Assembly: GCA_965112735.1 (NCBI GenBank)
Contig: OZ218964.1
Location: forward strand, 930,001 to 994,000
DNA from: Phaeosaccion multiseriatum
Taxonomy: Eukaryota > Ochrophyta, other classes
Direction of reading: 5' to 3'
DNA length: 64,000 bases
The notes under the pieces were generated by a model, which worked only from the letters and a program-made list of their open reading frames with translations, did no database searches and had not been told where the DNA came from. This document shows positions 11,770 through 22,173 of this stretch, one piece after another. Position 1 is the stretch's first letter; each line of letters starts with the position of its first letter. Position numbers and translations under genes: made by a program.

Positions 11770-12700
11770 TGTCGACATGGGCTTCAATCTGGCCAGGAGC
11801 GTGATCGCATTGTATGCTACTGCTCATCTCTGCCGGTGCTGAGGATGGCCTCCATTGCGCCCCTTGAGCCAATGTTGGCTTGGCGGACATCGTTTTGGGC
11901 GCTTTCCGTGTCATCAAAGACTGGATGATCATCATGCAGTAGAGCAGCAGCTGCCGTCGGGTGGCACTCACTCCAGCCACGTGGATGACACATATGTCAA
12001 CAAGAGGCCACACCCCTCCCTCTTTCACTTCACCGTCACGCAGCTGCTGCTGACCTCGGGGGGCAGAGATACGACTTTGCACCCGGCGACGAGTTCTTCC
12101 CTCCTTTGGCCGGCGAGTACACATGGTCAAGAGTAGGGTTGGAGCAGCTCATGCACAGTCGCTTGTTGGCGTCCATAGCCGACACTGTGCGGAGAGGAGG
12201 AGGGGCGAATTGCGGTTATGCCGGCGTCGGTGGGGCGCGCACACTGAAGGGGTGTGCGAAAGCTGCTCCAAGGCGTTGCACCACACCAGTGAATGCGCTG
12301 CATCAGTGGTACCAACGGGTTATGTGTATCGCTCCGAGTGGCCATGCTCGTGTGGTGGAGGAGCTTTCTTCAGGAGGTGTTATGAGAGATGAAGAGTCTC
12401 TTTTGTCTTCTTTGTCTTGTAGTCTACTGGAGCGGATCCTGATAATGATGAGGTCTTGGTCTCTCGTGGGACAGCCTCGCTTATTGTGGCAAAAGGGGCC
12501 CACAGCGGAGCGGCACTGGAGCTGCTTTAAGAGGGGCCTCGCTCGTAAGGGCTCTGACTCTCAAGCCCCCGAGCGCTCAACGACGAACCAGTGATCCGCT
12601 TCTTTCTGGCCGCGGACAGACAGCGTTGGACCTGGTACGGGGCACGGACCCTCTCTTTGGCAGCAAGGAAGGGAGGCGGAAGGTCTCGCAGAGAGAGTTT
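11770..12700 (+). pseudogene. Decayed ankyrin-repeat gene
   Basis: No long frame is intact, but ankyrin-like pieces appear in order in different frames: VTQLLLTSGG (near 12040), GVRKLLQ (near 12250), SGHARVVEELSSGG (12338-12380), a GADPDNDE stretch leading to GAHSGAALELL (about 12430-12530), and GQTALDLVRG (about 12620-12650). The spacing and the helix-2 pattern (GH-x-x-VV-x-x-L-x-x-GG) are those of ankyrin repeats. Stops and frame changes separate the pieces. I infer a dead copy or fragment; unrecognised introns in a live gene are the alternative. Confidence 0.45.
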
Positions 12701-13184
12701 AGCCCTAGGGTACCGCAGGATGTGGCGTCTGAAGATGATGAAGATGGCATGAAAGGAGCGCCCCTTGTCTGCGGTGTGATGAGGGCGTTTGGGGATGGGT
12801 GACGAGGGGGACATGCATCCACTCCGGGGCATGGCTCAGCTACCCCCCTGGAGGTGCAGCTCGGTCTCATCGACTTGGAGACGTAGGGAGAGGAAAGCAG
12901 GTGTGGCAGACAGGCAGGCAGGCAGGAGGAAACGGTTCCCTCCGGAACAGGTGTGATGGTGCGCCTTCCTTTCCTTTCCTTCCTTTCCTTTCTGTAGAGA
13001 TACGATTTGATTGATTTGACTTGACTCAGCACCCGAATACACCCATCACCACACGCACCATGCACCATGTAGCATTACAGCACACATGTATGTTGTACAC
13101 GGCAGTCCTTTCTCATAACAACCCCCTCTGGAGGTCTTACGTGCTCAAACCATTTTATTCTCTTTAGCCCCTTAGGTCCTTCAG
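12701..13184. other. Intergenic stretch, no gene seen
   Basis: This lies between the ankyrin remnants and the stop of the minus-strand methyltransferase-like gene. There are short TTTCC repeats near 12966-12992. No recognisable coding exon is seen. Confidence 0.4.
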
Positions 13185-14082
13185 CTATCTCCTCTTGAGC
13201 GCTCTGAAGTGGCGCTTATCTGCCCAGCGCAACCCCCAGTCCGTAACCGCCACTCCTATGCCCCGCATCGCCAGTCTCCCCCTGTGCTGAACCGCGTCGG
13301 AGAGGTAGCACGTCTCGCTGCAGTACGCCGCCGCACGCGTCAGTCTACATCGCCGCAGCAGCCCTGACCCGCCTCCACCGCAGGAGGTGCATTTGAGGAG
13401 AGACAGACCCTTCACAGACTTGTTGCTTGTGCTTGGGCTACTTGATGCACTCCTACCACCACTGCCACCACTGGTGCCACTGCCCCACTCTGTCTTGGCG
13501 GCCTTCTTGTCAAACACCATGAGCAGGTTGGCCGTGTTGGTGAAGGAGGGTAAAGGCACCTGCAGCAGGCAGGGGGGGTGAGGAACGCCGGAAGGGCGGG
13601 TCGTGAGACGTGAGAGGTGGGAGGTTATGCGTGGGGTGGGTACCGTAAGCCGCTCGGTGCTCTCCCTCCAGATAGTGCCGCAGTGCGTACCTAGGGCCTA
13701 CTTCACTGCCTCAATCCCTGTATCACCAACTGCCCCACACCTCACTCCATGTATCACCAACTGCCTCACTGCCTCAATGCCACACCTGCTCCGTGAGGGT
13801 CCACTTGTCAGTCAGCTCCTGCTCGAACGCTGCTGTGCCCGTATCCCCCCGAATCTCCCCAATATACAGAAACCGCTCTCCCCGAAACCGCCTGAGCATT
13901 TCCAGCGCCATGCCCCCGGTGGGAGGGGGATAGCAGCAGAGCAGCACTCTCTTCTGCGCGGTGAGGAGTGCCTCACACCCCCCCTGCCAGCAGGGACACA
14001 CACATACGTACCAGGAGAGAGAAGGGAGGGAGAGAGAGAGAGAGAGAGAGATAGGGAGACAGCGAGGCAAAAAAGGGGGAGG

Positions 14083-14118
<36 letters not shown>

Positions 14119-14164
14119 TCAAGCAGACATACAAGACGGAAGAGCTAAGGCTGACTTACGGGTG

Positions 14165-14206
<42 letters not shown>

Positions 14207-16182
14207 CCCTTTCTCGTCTCAAAGGGCACAGAGCCGAAAGCATGCCTGCCACAAGAGTTCCATGGAGGACAGAGCAGGGGGCACCCTCACCTGTGCTACG
14301 GACGACCACCCCGGGGAGTGTCCATGGTACTCATTCATCCTCTCCCTCTTCATCCCCCTTAGACCGCCCTTCTGGTTGCTCTTGTTGCCCTTCTTGCCCA
14401 TTCCTCCTCCCAAAGGAGGGGAAGAAGAAGAAGAAGAAGAAGAAGAAGAAGAAGAAGAAGAAGAAGAAGAAGAAGAAGAAGAAGAAGAAGCCGAAGAGGC
14501 AGCGGGGCAGGGGCACGGGTCCTTGTCCACAGCGAGAATGTCCAGTTTGTCCACTTGAACTTCACCAGGTTGGGTATTCTGGAGGGCCCATTTCCAGTAC
14601 CCCAGACCTGCACCTACTTCCACCAGGAGACCTTTGTTTTCCCCTGCCGCTGCAGGTGGCGACGACGAGGATGCCAAAGAGGCACACCTGCGAATGGTCT
14701 GCAGTGCCCTTGCGTTGGGCACGGCGAAGGCCATGACCCTTGCCGACCAGTCGCGTACACTATCGCAGCGCTGGCGCAGGGCCGGGGGGAGCATAGGGTC
14801 CGCCCCCCGCATCGAGGCTTCCACCTCGCACGCCTATCCGCGCACACACACACACATACACATACACACACAGAAAGAAGAGGAAGAGAGAGAGGGGTGC
14901 GAAGATTAGTCGAATACTCTCAACGCCGCATGCCCACTCTCTGTACACTACATCAGCTATACGTGATCGAACCGAATCCCCTAAGAACCCAAGTGAAGGA
15001 AGGTCGTGATGAGATGCAAGTGGCCCAAGGACATCTATCCATTCTGTGCTCTTGTGCCCTACCCTGCCCTTTTCTGTGACCAGCGCCACCACTGACCTGC
15101 AACTCTCGCGTGAGGCTGGCATCGTCCGCAAACCACTCATGCACGTGAAACACACTCGTCATCTCCACCCATGTGGCCTGCAAAAGCGCCAGCAGGGGGT
15201 TTTCCTGCGCGGGGAAACGCAGCTCCAACCCACTCCCACTCAGGCGAAGGTCGAACTCGCTTTCCAGCTGCTGCTGGAGCGAGGGGCACCTCCTGAAGAC
15301 CTCACACTCGAGCACTTGCTCGGCCGCGGGGAGGGCGCTGGCCAGGCTGCAAAAGTAGGTGGCAGGGGCGGCCACTCCCCTCACTGACTGCTGCTGCGGG
15401 GCGGACCCACCCGGCGTGGCAGTGAGGGCGGAGTAGTAGACAACCCAGTACGCGAGGTCTAGCTGGGTGACTATGGACATACGCATCTGCTGCTGCTCTT
15501 GTTGTTGTCTGCCTGTGTCACTGCTGAGCAGAGCGAGGGCTTGGCTGAGGCAATCGAGCACCAGCCTCGCGTCATACAGCTCGCTCGTTAGAGCTTGTGC
15601 CTGGCGCTGTGCGGTGCGCAGGTAAGGCTCAATCTGGTCCCTCCCCCCCCCGTCTAGTGGCCTACAGCAGAGCAGCCTGGCGTTTCGAACAGCGCAAAAG
15701 ATGCTGCAGAGCGACGCAGATGAGGAAGGTCGGGCAGGCGGCGAAAGGGAGTGCGCGGAGGCAGGATGATTGCACGTGCAAGAACCTCCGTCGGCTGCCG
15801 AGAAGGAGGGGCAGGAGCACCCATCATTCCAGCACTGAGTCAACCTCACACCGTCACTGCCGCCCTGACTTTTCAGGAAGCGAGCGAGTATCTGTGATGG
15901 GGTCTGTCCCCGCCGCGGTTCGGTGGTCAGCTTAGCTCTTGCGGCGTCTCTCTTTTCTCTCGGTGCACCTGCCCCCTCTGAGGTATTCTCCGAAGCCCTC
16001 TTCCTCTTCTTGCTCCCCGAAGCGACCGTGGGCTTCCTCTCGGGCTGCTTCTGCTGCCCTTGCTGCTCGTGCTGGTGCTGATGTCCTTGCTGTTTCTTCC
16101 GTCTCTTTTTCTTTTTCTTCTTGCCGTGTTCATTAGGAGTTGGTCTCTCCTTATGAGTTGTTGGTTTCTCTTTGTGCGCCAT
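13185..16182 (-). CDS. Methyltransferase-like protein with C-terminal MYND-like zinc finger
   Basis: Four minus-strand exons (16182-15097, 14833-14291, 13983-13786, 13559-13185) give 733 residues. After a Lys-rich basic N-terminus there is a Cys/His cluster (CWNDGCSCPSF then CTCNH), a helical region, and a class I methyltransferase motif I, LLVEVGAGLGYW (about 431-442). A poly-Ser tract coded by a TTC array interrupts the fold after the acidic motif LAVDKD. Later motifs are RVLLCCYPPPTGGMALEML, RFRGERFLYIGEIRGDTG and VPLPSFTNTANLLMVF. The C-terminus has C-x2-C (about 666-669), then YCSETC and H, resembling a MYND finger with incomplete ligands. Fungi and oomycetes have similar uncharacterised proteins. 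The substrate is unknown. MAHKEKP at 16182 is chosen over further upstream Mets because it begins the basic tract and leaves a 166-bp shared promoter with the proteasome-like gene. Confidence 0.7.
14166..14490 (+). repeat. CA array and coding GAA array
   Basis: A CA repeat (14166-14205) sits in the intron. A GAA array (14419-14490) lies inside exon 2 of the minus-strand methyltransferase-like gene and is read as about two dozen Ser codons. Confidence 0.9.
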
Positions 16183-16348
16183 CTCTACTAGTAGGGCTGT
16201 GTGGTGGCGGAGGGAGGAGAGAGGAGAGAGAAAGAGAGACAGCAGTGGGAAAGTATTGCGGTTGGTGATTCGACGTCGCCATTCTCGATCTCGGATCTCG
16301 TCGTGCCCAAAGCGGCCGGCGCCATCCCTTCTTGAAAGGCCACAAAGG
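16183..16348. promoter_or_regulatory. 166-bp divergent promoter
   Basis: This is the whole spacer between the ATG of the methyltransferase-like gene (-) and that of the proteasome-like gene (+). The left half is purine-rich (GGAGA repeats). There is no obvious TATA box. Confidence 0.5.
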
Positions 16349-17650
16349 ATGTGCCGCCTGGTACAACTCGTCTTATGCCTGCTGGCTCTTTCGGGACGGG
16401 TTTTGGCTGACACAGCCTTTAGGAGGAGGAAAGCGCCGCCCACACGAACGAAGAAGGTGTACGATCAAAGCGTCCGGGCCTTCGACCCCTCTGGCAGTAT
16501 ATATCAGGTGAGAAAACACTCAGGACAAGGAGAGCGGACTCATGTGTTTATGACTCCCACATTCCCGTTGTTCCCCTCCTGACGCAAGGTCGAGTATGCC
16601 AGTCAGGCAGTGAGCAAGGGCAGCTTGGCGCTTGGGATCCAAGTGAAGCGTGGAGTGGTGCTGGCTGCGTGTGTGCGCAAGCACTCGCCTCTGCTGAAGC
16701 AGGACAGCATAAGCAAACTCGTCAAGGTGGATGAGCACGTGTTCTGCGCGCTGTCTGGGCTGTTGCCAGGTAGAAGAAACCAGTCCTGCCTCGCGTCATA
16801 GAATAAGGAAGAGCAGAGTGAATGGATGAAGTAAGGAAGCGTGTAATGAGGTTTGGCCCTTGTCCACCCTCCCCCCTTCTGCTACTCACTACCTTGCACC
16901 TATGGTCTCTGCCCTCGTGTGACGGCTGCACCATGCACACCAGACGGCCGTATCCTCATCGAGCACGCCCGGCAGAAGCTGGAGGACCACTGGTTCGAGT
17001 ACGATGAGCGGCTGGGCACCGAAGCAGTGGCAGCGTGTCTCTCGGACGTCATGCTCCGCTTCAACGCATACGGCAACGGGGAGGAGGAGGAGCAGAATAG
17101 TAAGAAGCAAGCCTTCGCTCGACCTCTGGGGGTAGGGCTTCTCTTGGCAGGATGGGATGATGACTACCAGCAGCAGCAGCAAGTGTCACCATCGTCGTCC
17201 TCACCCGCCGGTGCTGATGTGGGGGCGCGGGGCGGTCCGTCGCTGTACTCGCTGCTACCCTCGGGGAGCTACACTCGCTGGCGTGCTCGGGCCATCGGCC
17301 AGAACAGCGAAGCGGCGGAGGAGAAGCTCCGAGAGCTTTGCGACGACGACGCGACCATAGAGGAGGCTATGGTGACAGCCATGGGCGTGCTCGAGAGGAC
17401 TCAGGGGCACGGACCCGGGCAGAGTGAGGCCGACTTCGATCCGTTGCTTGTGCGCATGGTTGTTCTGGAGACGCCTTCGCAGCAGGATGGGGAGGAGCAG
17501 CAGGGGCTGGGGCAGGGGAAAGGGCTACCCGCGGATGGGGGGCGGCGGCGACCTGCTTTTCGAACAGTGGACAGCGAAGAGCTCTGTCGCCTTGCGGACA
17601 AGGCTAGGCTCCAGAGAGAAGGGGAGAAGGGGAAGGTCCCCTCCACGTAG
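16349..17650 (+). CDS. Proteasome alpha-5-like subunit with N-terminal signal sequence
   Basis: Exons 16349-16507, 16589-16769 and 16944-17650 give 348 residues, about 100 more than a normal alpha subunit. Residues 1-20 are a hydrophobic signal peptide (MCRLVQLVLCLLALSGRVLA), followed by DTAF and a basic RRRK stretch. From residue 38 the alpha-subunit N-terminal signature is clear (YDQSVRAFDPSGSIYQVEYA). GSLALGIQ, DEHVFCALSGLL, HARQKLEDHWFEY, ARPLGVGLLLAG and RARAIGQNSEAAEEKL follow; DHWFEY and the Ser-Gly-Leu segment point to alpha-5 (PSMA5). Insertions are Gln/Ser-rich (about 17160-17215) and a C-terminal extension. A proteasome subunit should not carry a secretory signal, so I infer delivery to the plastid complex, possibly the periplastidial compartment. 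An alternative 3' exon starting near 17803 could replace the last residues. Confidence 0.8.
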
Positions 17651-17912
17651 GGAGAGAGAGAAGAGAGGGCACATGCTCTTCTTACTCTTGTCGTGCACCG
17701 CTGCTGGGGACTCACGGGCCCTCCCTAGCGACTGTAGCGACTGGGGAGTAGACATACTGTCAGCTCTGTAGAGGAGACAGGCTGCTTGTGGTCTATTGCA
17801 GAGGAAACTCGTCTCGGAGTGGAAACCGTCGCCCGCCACCCGGCTTCCAATGCTGTCGCAAGAGGTTGCTCCCGGCTTGTGGGGCACTAGAGCCAGCAGC
17901 GGTAACAGCAAC

Positions 17913-17946
<34 letters not shown>

Positions 17947-18246
17947 ACAAGAGGAGGAAAGGAAGGTCTAAGCCCAGGTGCCTGAGAGCGAAGGCCCTCA
18001 CTGTGTCTTGACTGCTTTGCTTGTCGAACGCTTCCTCCCTCGCTCAACCATGACTGGAGACGAGTGTGGGAGAAGTAAGGAAGGAGGGAGGGAGGGAGGG
18101 GGGGCAGAAGCGTCGATGGATCTGTGGGGGGTCTCGCTGATGACACCCCTCCGCCCCACGACCTTTGCAAGAGAGGAGAGAAGGGGCAGGGTACACGTCC
18201 GATGGTATGTGGCACGAGGCACGCACACACACATGCACACACATAC

Positions 18247-18312
<66 letters not shown>

Positions 18313-19214
18313 ACGTCCTCAGCTCTGGGGCGGACGGATGTGCCTCATTCCTGCCCACTGCCCTTTTGCCTTTCTCTCTGCACGGCCAAGGGAGGCGGAT
18401 GGGTAGGGCGAGAGAGACAGGGAGGGAGGGTGGGCGGAAGGGGAAGGGATGGGATGGCAGTGGATGGGAAGGGGGAGGGGGCGTTTGCAGTGCCATTCCC
18501 CGAGCCGCGATGGTCCCTACACAACCCCCGGCCGGGCAAAGGAAGACAGAGAGAGAAGAGAATAGCTCCGGAGGGAGAAGGCTTTCTCGCTTCCACGGAA
18601 GACTCTTGTCGACGATCGATACAGTCGTGGCGGGTTGATATTTATCAAAAACTTATCTGTTAAATCTACGTGTTTGGTGTGAGCTCAATCAGCCCAAACC
18701 TCCTCCGAGAATTAATCCCACCCACCAGCAGTTGGAAACTTTTCGTTCTTTCCGTCGCCGCTGCTGCATCGTCCGCACACCTACACCTCTGACAGACTTG
18801 CACGATGACTAGCACCCTCTTCTTCCTCTTCCGCCTCATCATCCTCGTCGTCGTCGTCGTCCTCCCCTCCTCCTCCTCCTCCTCCTCCTCCCCCTCCTCC
18901 GTCCTCCTCCCTCCTCCTCGTCCCCCTCCTCCTCCTCCTCCTCCTCCTCCTCCTCCTCCTCCTCCTCCTCCTCCTCCTCCTCCTCCTCCTCCTCCTCCTC
19001 CTCCTCCTCCTCCTCCTCCTCCCCAGCAGCGCCCCGTCCTCTCACCGAGCCTCTACCACTCCCCAGCACGCGCCCTCTCCCTTATGTCATACAGAGCGAC
19101 TGCACCTCCACACGAACGAACGGGGTGGTGATGACTGGTCATGGCTAGTGATATCCAGTGATGGCTAGTGATAACCAGTGATGACTAGTGATGACTAGTG
19201 AAGATTAGTGGTGA
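17651..19214. other. Convergent intergenic region rich in microsatellites
   Basis: The region lies between the proteasome-like and CRT-like stop codons. It contains CAG (17917-17944), CA (18217-18310) and TCC (18858-19022) arrays, and an irregular TAGTGATGAC-type tandem repeat near 19132-19215. Open frames here are repeat-driven. A possible extra 3' exon of the proteasome-like gene (about 17803-18010) is the only coding candidate. Confidence 0.6.
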
Positions 19215-20385
19215 CTAATGAGAGAAGCTCTGAGGGCGACTTGATGGGGTAGTGATGACCTCTGCCTGCGGCTGTCCGTCCATGTGGTAGACAACCAACC
19301 CCTGCACCACCAGGGCAGCGCTCACCATGGCACACAGATTCAGGCTCGAGCTCAGATCCTGCGGGTCGGACAACAAGGAAGGGAAGGGAAGGGAAGGGAA
19401 GGGAAGGGAAGGGAAGGGAAGAGAAAGGACGGGAATTGGTTGTATTGGTGGTGGTTGGGGACGAGGGGAGGGAAATAATGTCAGCACTGTTCAGCACCTC
19501 TACTCCTCCCCCCCGTCCCTCTCATCTGTCTGCTTACAGACACCACCGCAACTCACTCACTCACTCACGCACTCACCCCGACTACCCAGCTGTAGCCACA
19601 GAGAATAACAACGGATGTGACAACACTCAGAATGACTGTCCGATCAATGTAACGGATGTTCTCGGCAATCTCCACGAGGTAAGTCATACAACGTGTGAGC
19701 AGGAGCGCCGAGCACACGTAAGCAAGCACCAGCGGCAACGCGAACGCACACTCGGTCTGAGAGAGAGTGGGGGGGGAGGGGGGGTGAGAGTGAGAGAGGG
19801 AGAGAGAGGCAGAGAGGGAGAGAGAGAAAGGGGGAGAGGAAGAGAGAGAGATAACCTTTTTGTCCCCCAAGTTTCCGTTTCGCAAGCGCGCCCTCAAAAT
19901 TTGTCCATTCCCCCCACCCCCCCGGACGCTTTCCTCACCTCTGGAGCGTCATTGCTCCCTGAGGAGCCCAACCAGCACTTCCAGCCCTGCCTGTTGCTCT
20001 TCCACAGCTCGTGCCAGAAGGCTTGCTCGGATGACTGTCGGAATAGAGGACAAGCCAGGGGATGGGAACATCGGTCAGAGAGAGAGAGAGGGACAGAGAG
20101 AGAGGCATGCCACATTGCAGCTACGTTAGAGCCCCTCCTCTTTGCTCTCCCTCCCTCCCTCCCTCCCTCCCTCCCTCCCTCCGTCCCTTACCCAGCTGTA
20201 GCCTCTGAGCAGGAAGCAGCAAGGAGTGACAAGCAGCACAAAGAGCAGTTGGAAGCATAGCACGCGTAGGTTGAGGTCGTGGGGGTCCACGGGTCGTCCG
20301 TACGCAGTCAGCACCGCTTCTTTGAAAACCGACGACACCGCCACAGGTACGCACGAGCCCAGGTACACGAGCGCCATCCACACTA

Positions 20386-20457
<72 letters not shown>

Positions 20458-21863
20458 GTGTGTGTGTGTGTGTGTGGAGGGGGGGGGTACGTAAACGTCA
20501 GAAGACCATTAAAAAGAGAGGAAGAACGACGGAGAAAGGAGAGGTGGTGCCGTCAGCCATGGGAAGGATTTGCGGAGGGAAGAGAACAAAGCACACTGAA
20601 CCTCCCACCTGCGTCCTTTTCGGCCTTGCACTTTGTCGCGTCTGCCTCTGTGAGCAGGTGAGGATCTACAGAGCACTTGTGATGCTCTGATCCCCAAAAG
20701 AAGACTCCCAGCGACGGTATTAGGGCTATCACCATCGCCAGCAGCATGAGCTGAGAGCCGATCCAATGTTTGAGAGAGTAGCTGACCGGACGGAGCAGGG
20801 GCAGGGACGCGGGAGGGTCGGGACAGTGGAAGAAGAACGGGTAAACGGTATGGAAAGAAGAATAGGCTGAAAAAAGGGGTGTGGGTGAGTAGGTGGGCCC
20901 GGGACCCCCATTCTCTGCCCCCAATTCGACTCACCTGGTGCCCCTCCACCCCCAGGACAGCATCATGGACAGAGGCACAGAAGCTTGCAGCAGGAGCACC
21001 GTGAGAGAGGCGGGCACCAGCGAAGCCGAGATGGTGAGCATGAGCAGCTGCAGCGTATCTAGAGCCGCCATGACCACCACCAAACCGGTGGGGAAGCCCT
21101 CCTGGTGGTCAGTCGACAAGCAACAAGGGCCAGGCAGCCACTCAATTATGTCGATTGGACGGGGCAACTTCAGTCGTTGGACACCACGCCGTCATTCATC
21201 ATACTACCGTATACGTAGCCCCTTCATTCCATTGCAAGCAACTAACCTTAACTAACGAACTGAGTGACTAACTAAGTGACTGACTGACCATGACGGGAAT
21301 GATGTCTCCCCTTGCGTACTTTAGCATCACCACGGCGGCCATGAAGACCAAGTAAGCGAGCACGACCGCCTGCGTGAGGGACAGGTAGCGGGTCCCCATC
21401 CTATCCACTAGCAGCTTGAAGAATAGACGCTCCGACGCTCCCAGAGCCACGCAGCACGCACATATCCACAGGACCCTCCAGTTCAAGGCTTGCTGGTGGG
21501 GGGGGAGAAACGGCGCGGGTTTGTGTGTGGTTGCTGGAGGAAATGGTTGCAGAGGAAAAGGGAGGAGAGCTTTTGAACCCAAACTTCACTGCAAATCTGC
21601 CTTGCTTTTGTCTCCAAACGCTTCTGTACCTTCTTCCTTGCTGGCCCTCTACCCGTGGATCCTGTGCTAATCCGCCGACGGAATCGGCTAGCGGGCTGAG
21701 CCGGAGGTCCTAGCTCGGTGCCACCAGACCCTCCGTTGAGACTCGGACGAAGAGGGGTGCGCTCCCCCCTCAAGTTGCCGCTAGACCCCCTCTTGGGAGT
21801 TGCACGCAGAGGAGTGCGCTCCCCTCTCTCTTCCTCGTTGTCTCGCGAGAACAGGAACGACAT
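19215..21863 (-). CDS. CRT-like transporter (drug/metabolite transporter superfamily)
   Basis: Eight minus-strand exons (21863-21630, 21492-21289, 21101-20935, 20781-20609, 20382-20192, 20034-19939, 19756-19586, 19358-19215) give 459 residues. The cytosolic N-terminus carries two copies of RGERTPLR. About ten membrane segments follow; the diagnostic CRT-family stretch is ALDTLQLLMLTISASLVPAS followed by LLLQASVPLSMMLSWGWRGT. A Trp/Cys-containing loop (AFWHELWKSNRQGWKCWLG) precedes the segment near CAFALPLVLAYVCSALLLTR. The family includes Plasmodium CRT and plant CLT thiol/peptide transporters; members move small peptides, thiols or cationic compounds across vacuole or plastid membranes. No signal peptide is visible, so a vacuolar/lysosomal membrane is the simplest guess. 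The exon 1 donor at 21629 is the least certain junction. The promoter is shared with the TRM2-like gene over 310 bp. Confidence 0.8.
20390..20478 (+). repeat. GT dinucleotide array in CRT-like intron
   Basis: About 40 GT units lie immediately beside the acceptor of the exon that begins at 20382 on the minus strand, where they read as CA. Confidence 0.95.
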
Positions 21864-22173
21864 CAGGCTGCTGTGGCTGCTTCTGGACAACACGTCGGTG
21901 GGGCTACTGCCTGCCTAAGTCACCTCTTGACAGCAGCAATGGCGCGCGTACGTTTTTTCAAATACACCTCCACCCAGATTATGCGGAAGCTTGCGTGTTG
22001 GTGGTTCGCGTACTTGGCAACTACTAATCGACACATGATCGATCCTCCAACCCTTCCCCCCAGGCTCTCTTCTTCCGGTGAAAGAAGTGCTCTGCAGTAA
22101 GGAGGACCTTGATTGTGCCACAGCTTGGCGTCAGCGAATATCCAGGCGCCTCTGCTCCCTCGCACGAGCTAGA
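21864..22173. promoter_or_regulatory. 310-bp divergent promoter, CRT-like and TRM2-like genes
   Basis: This is the spacer between divergent start codons. It is less repetitive than its surroundings. No firm motif is called. Confidence 0.4.
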
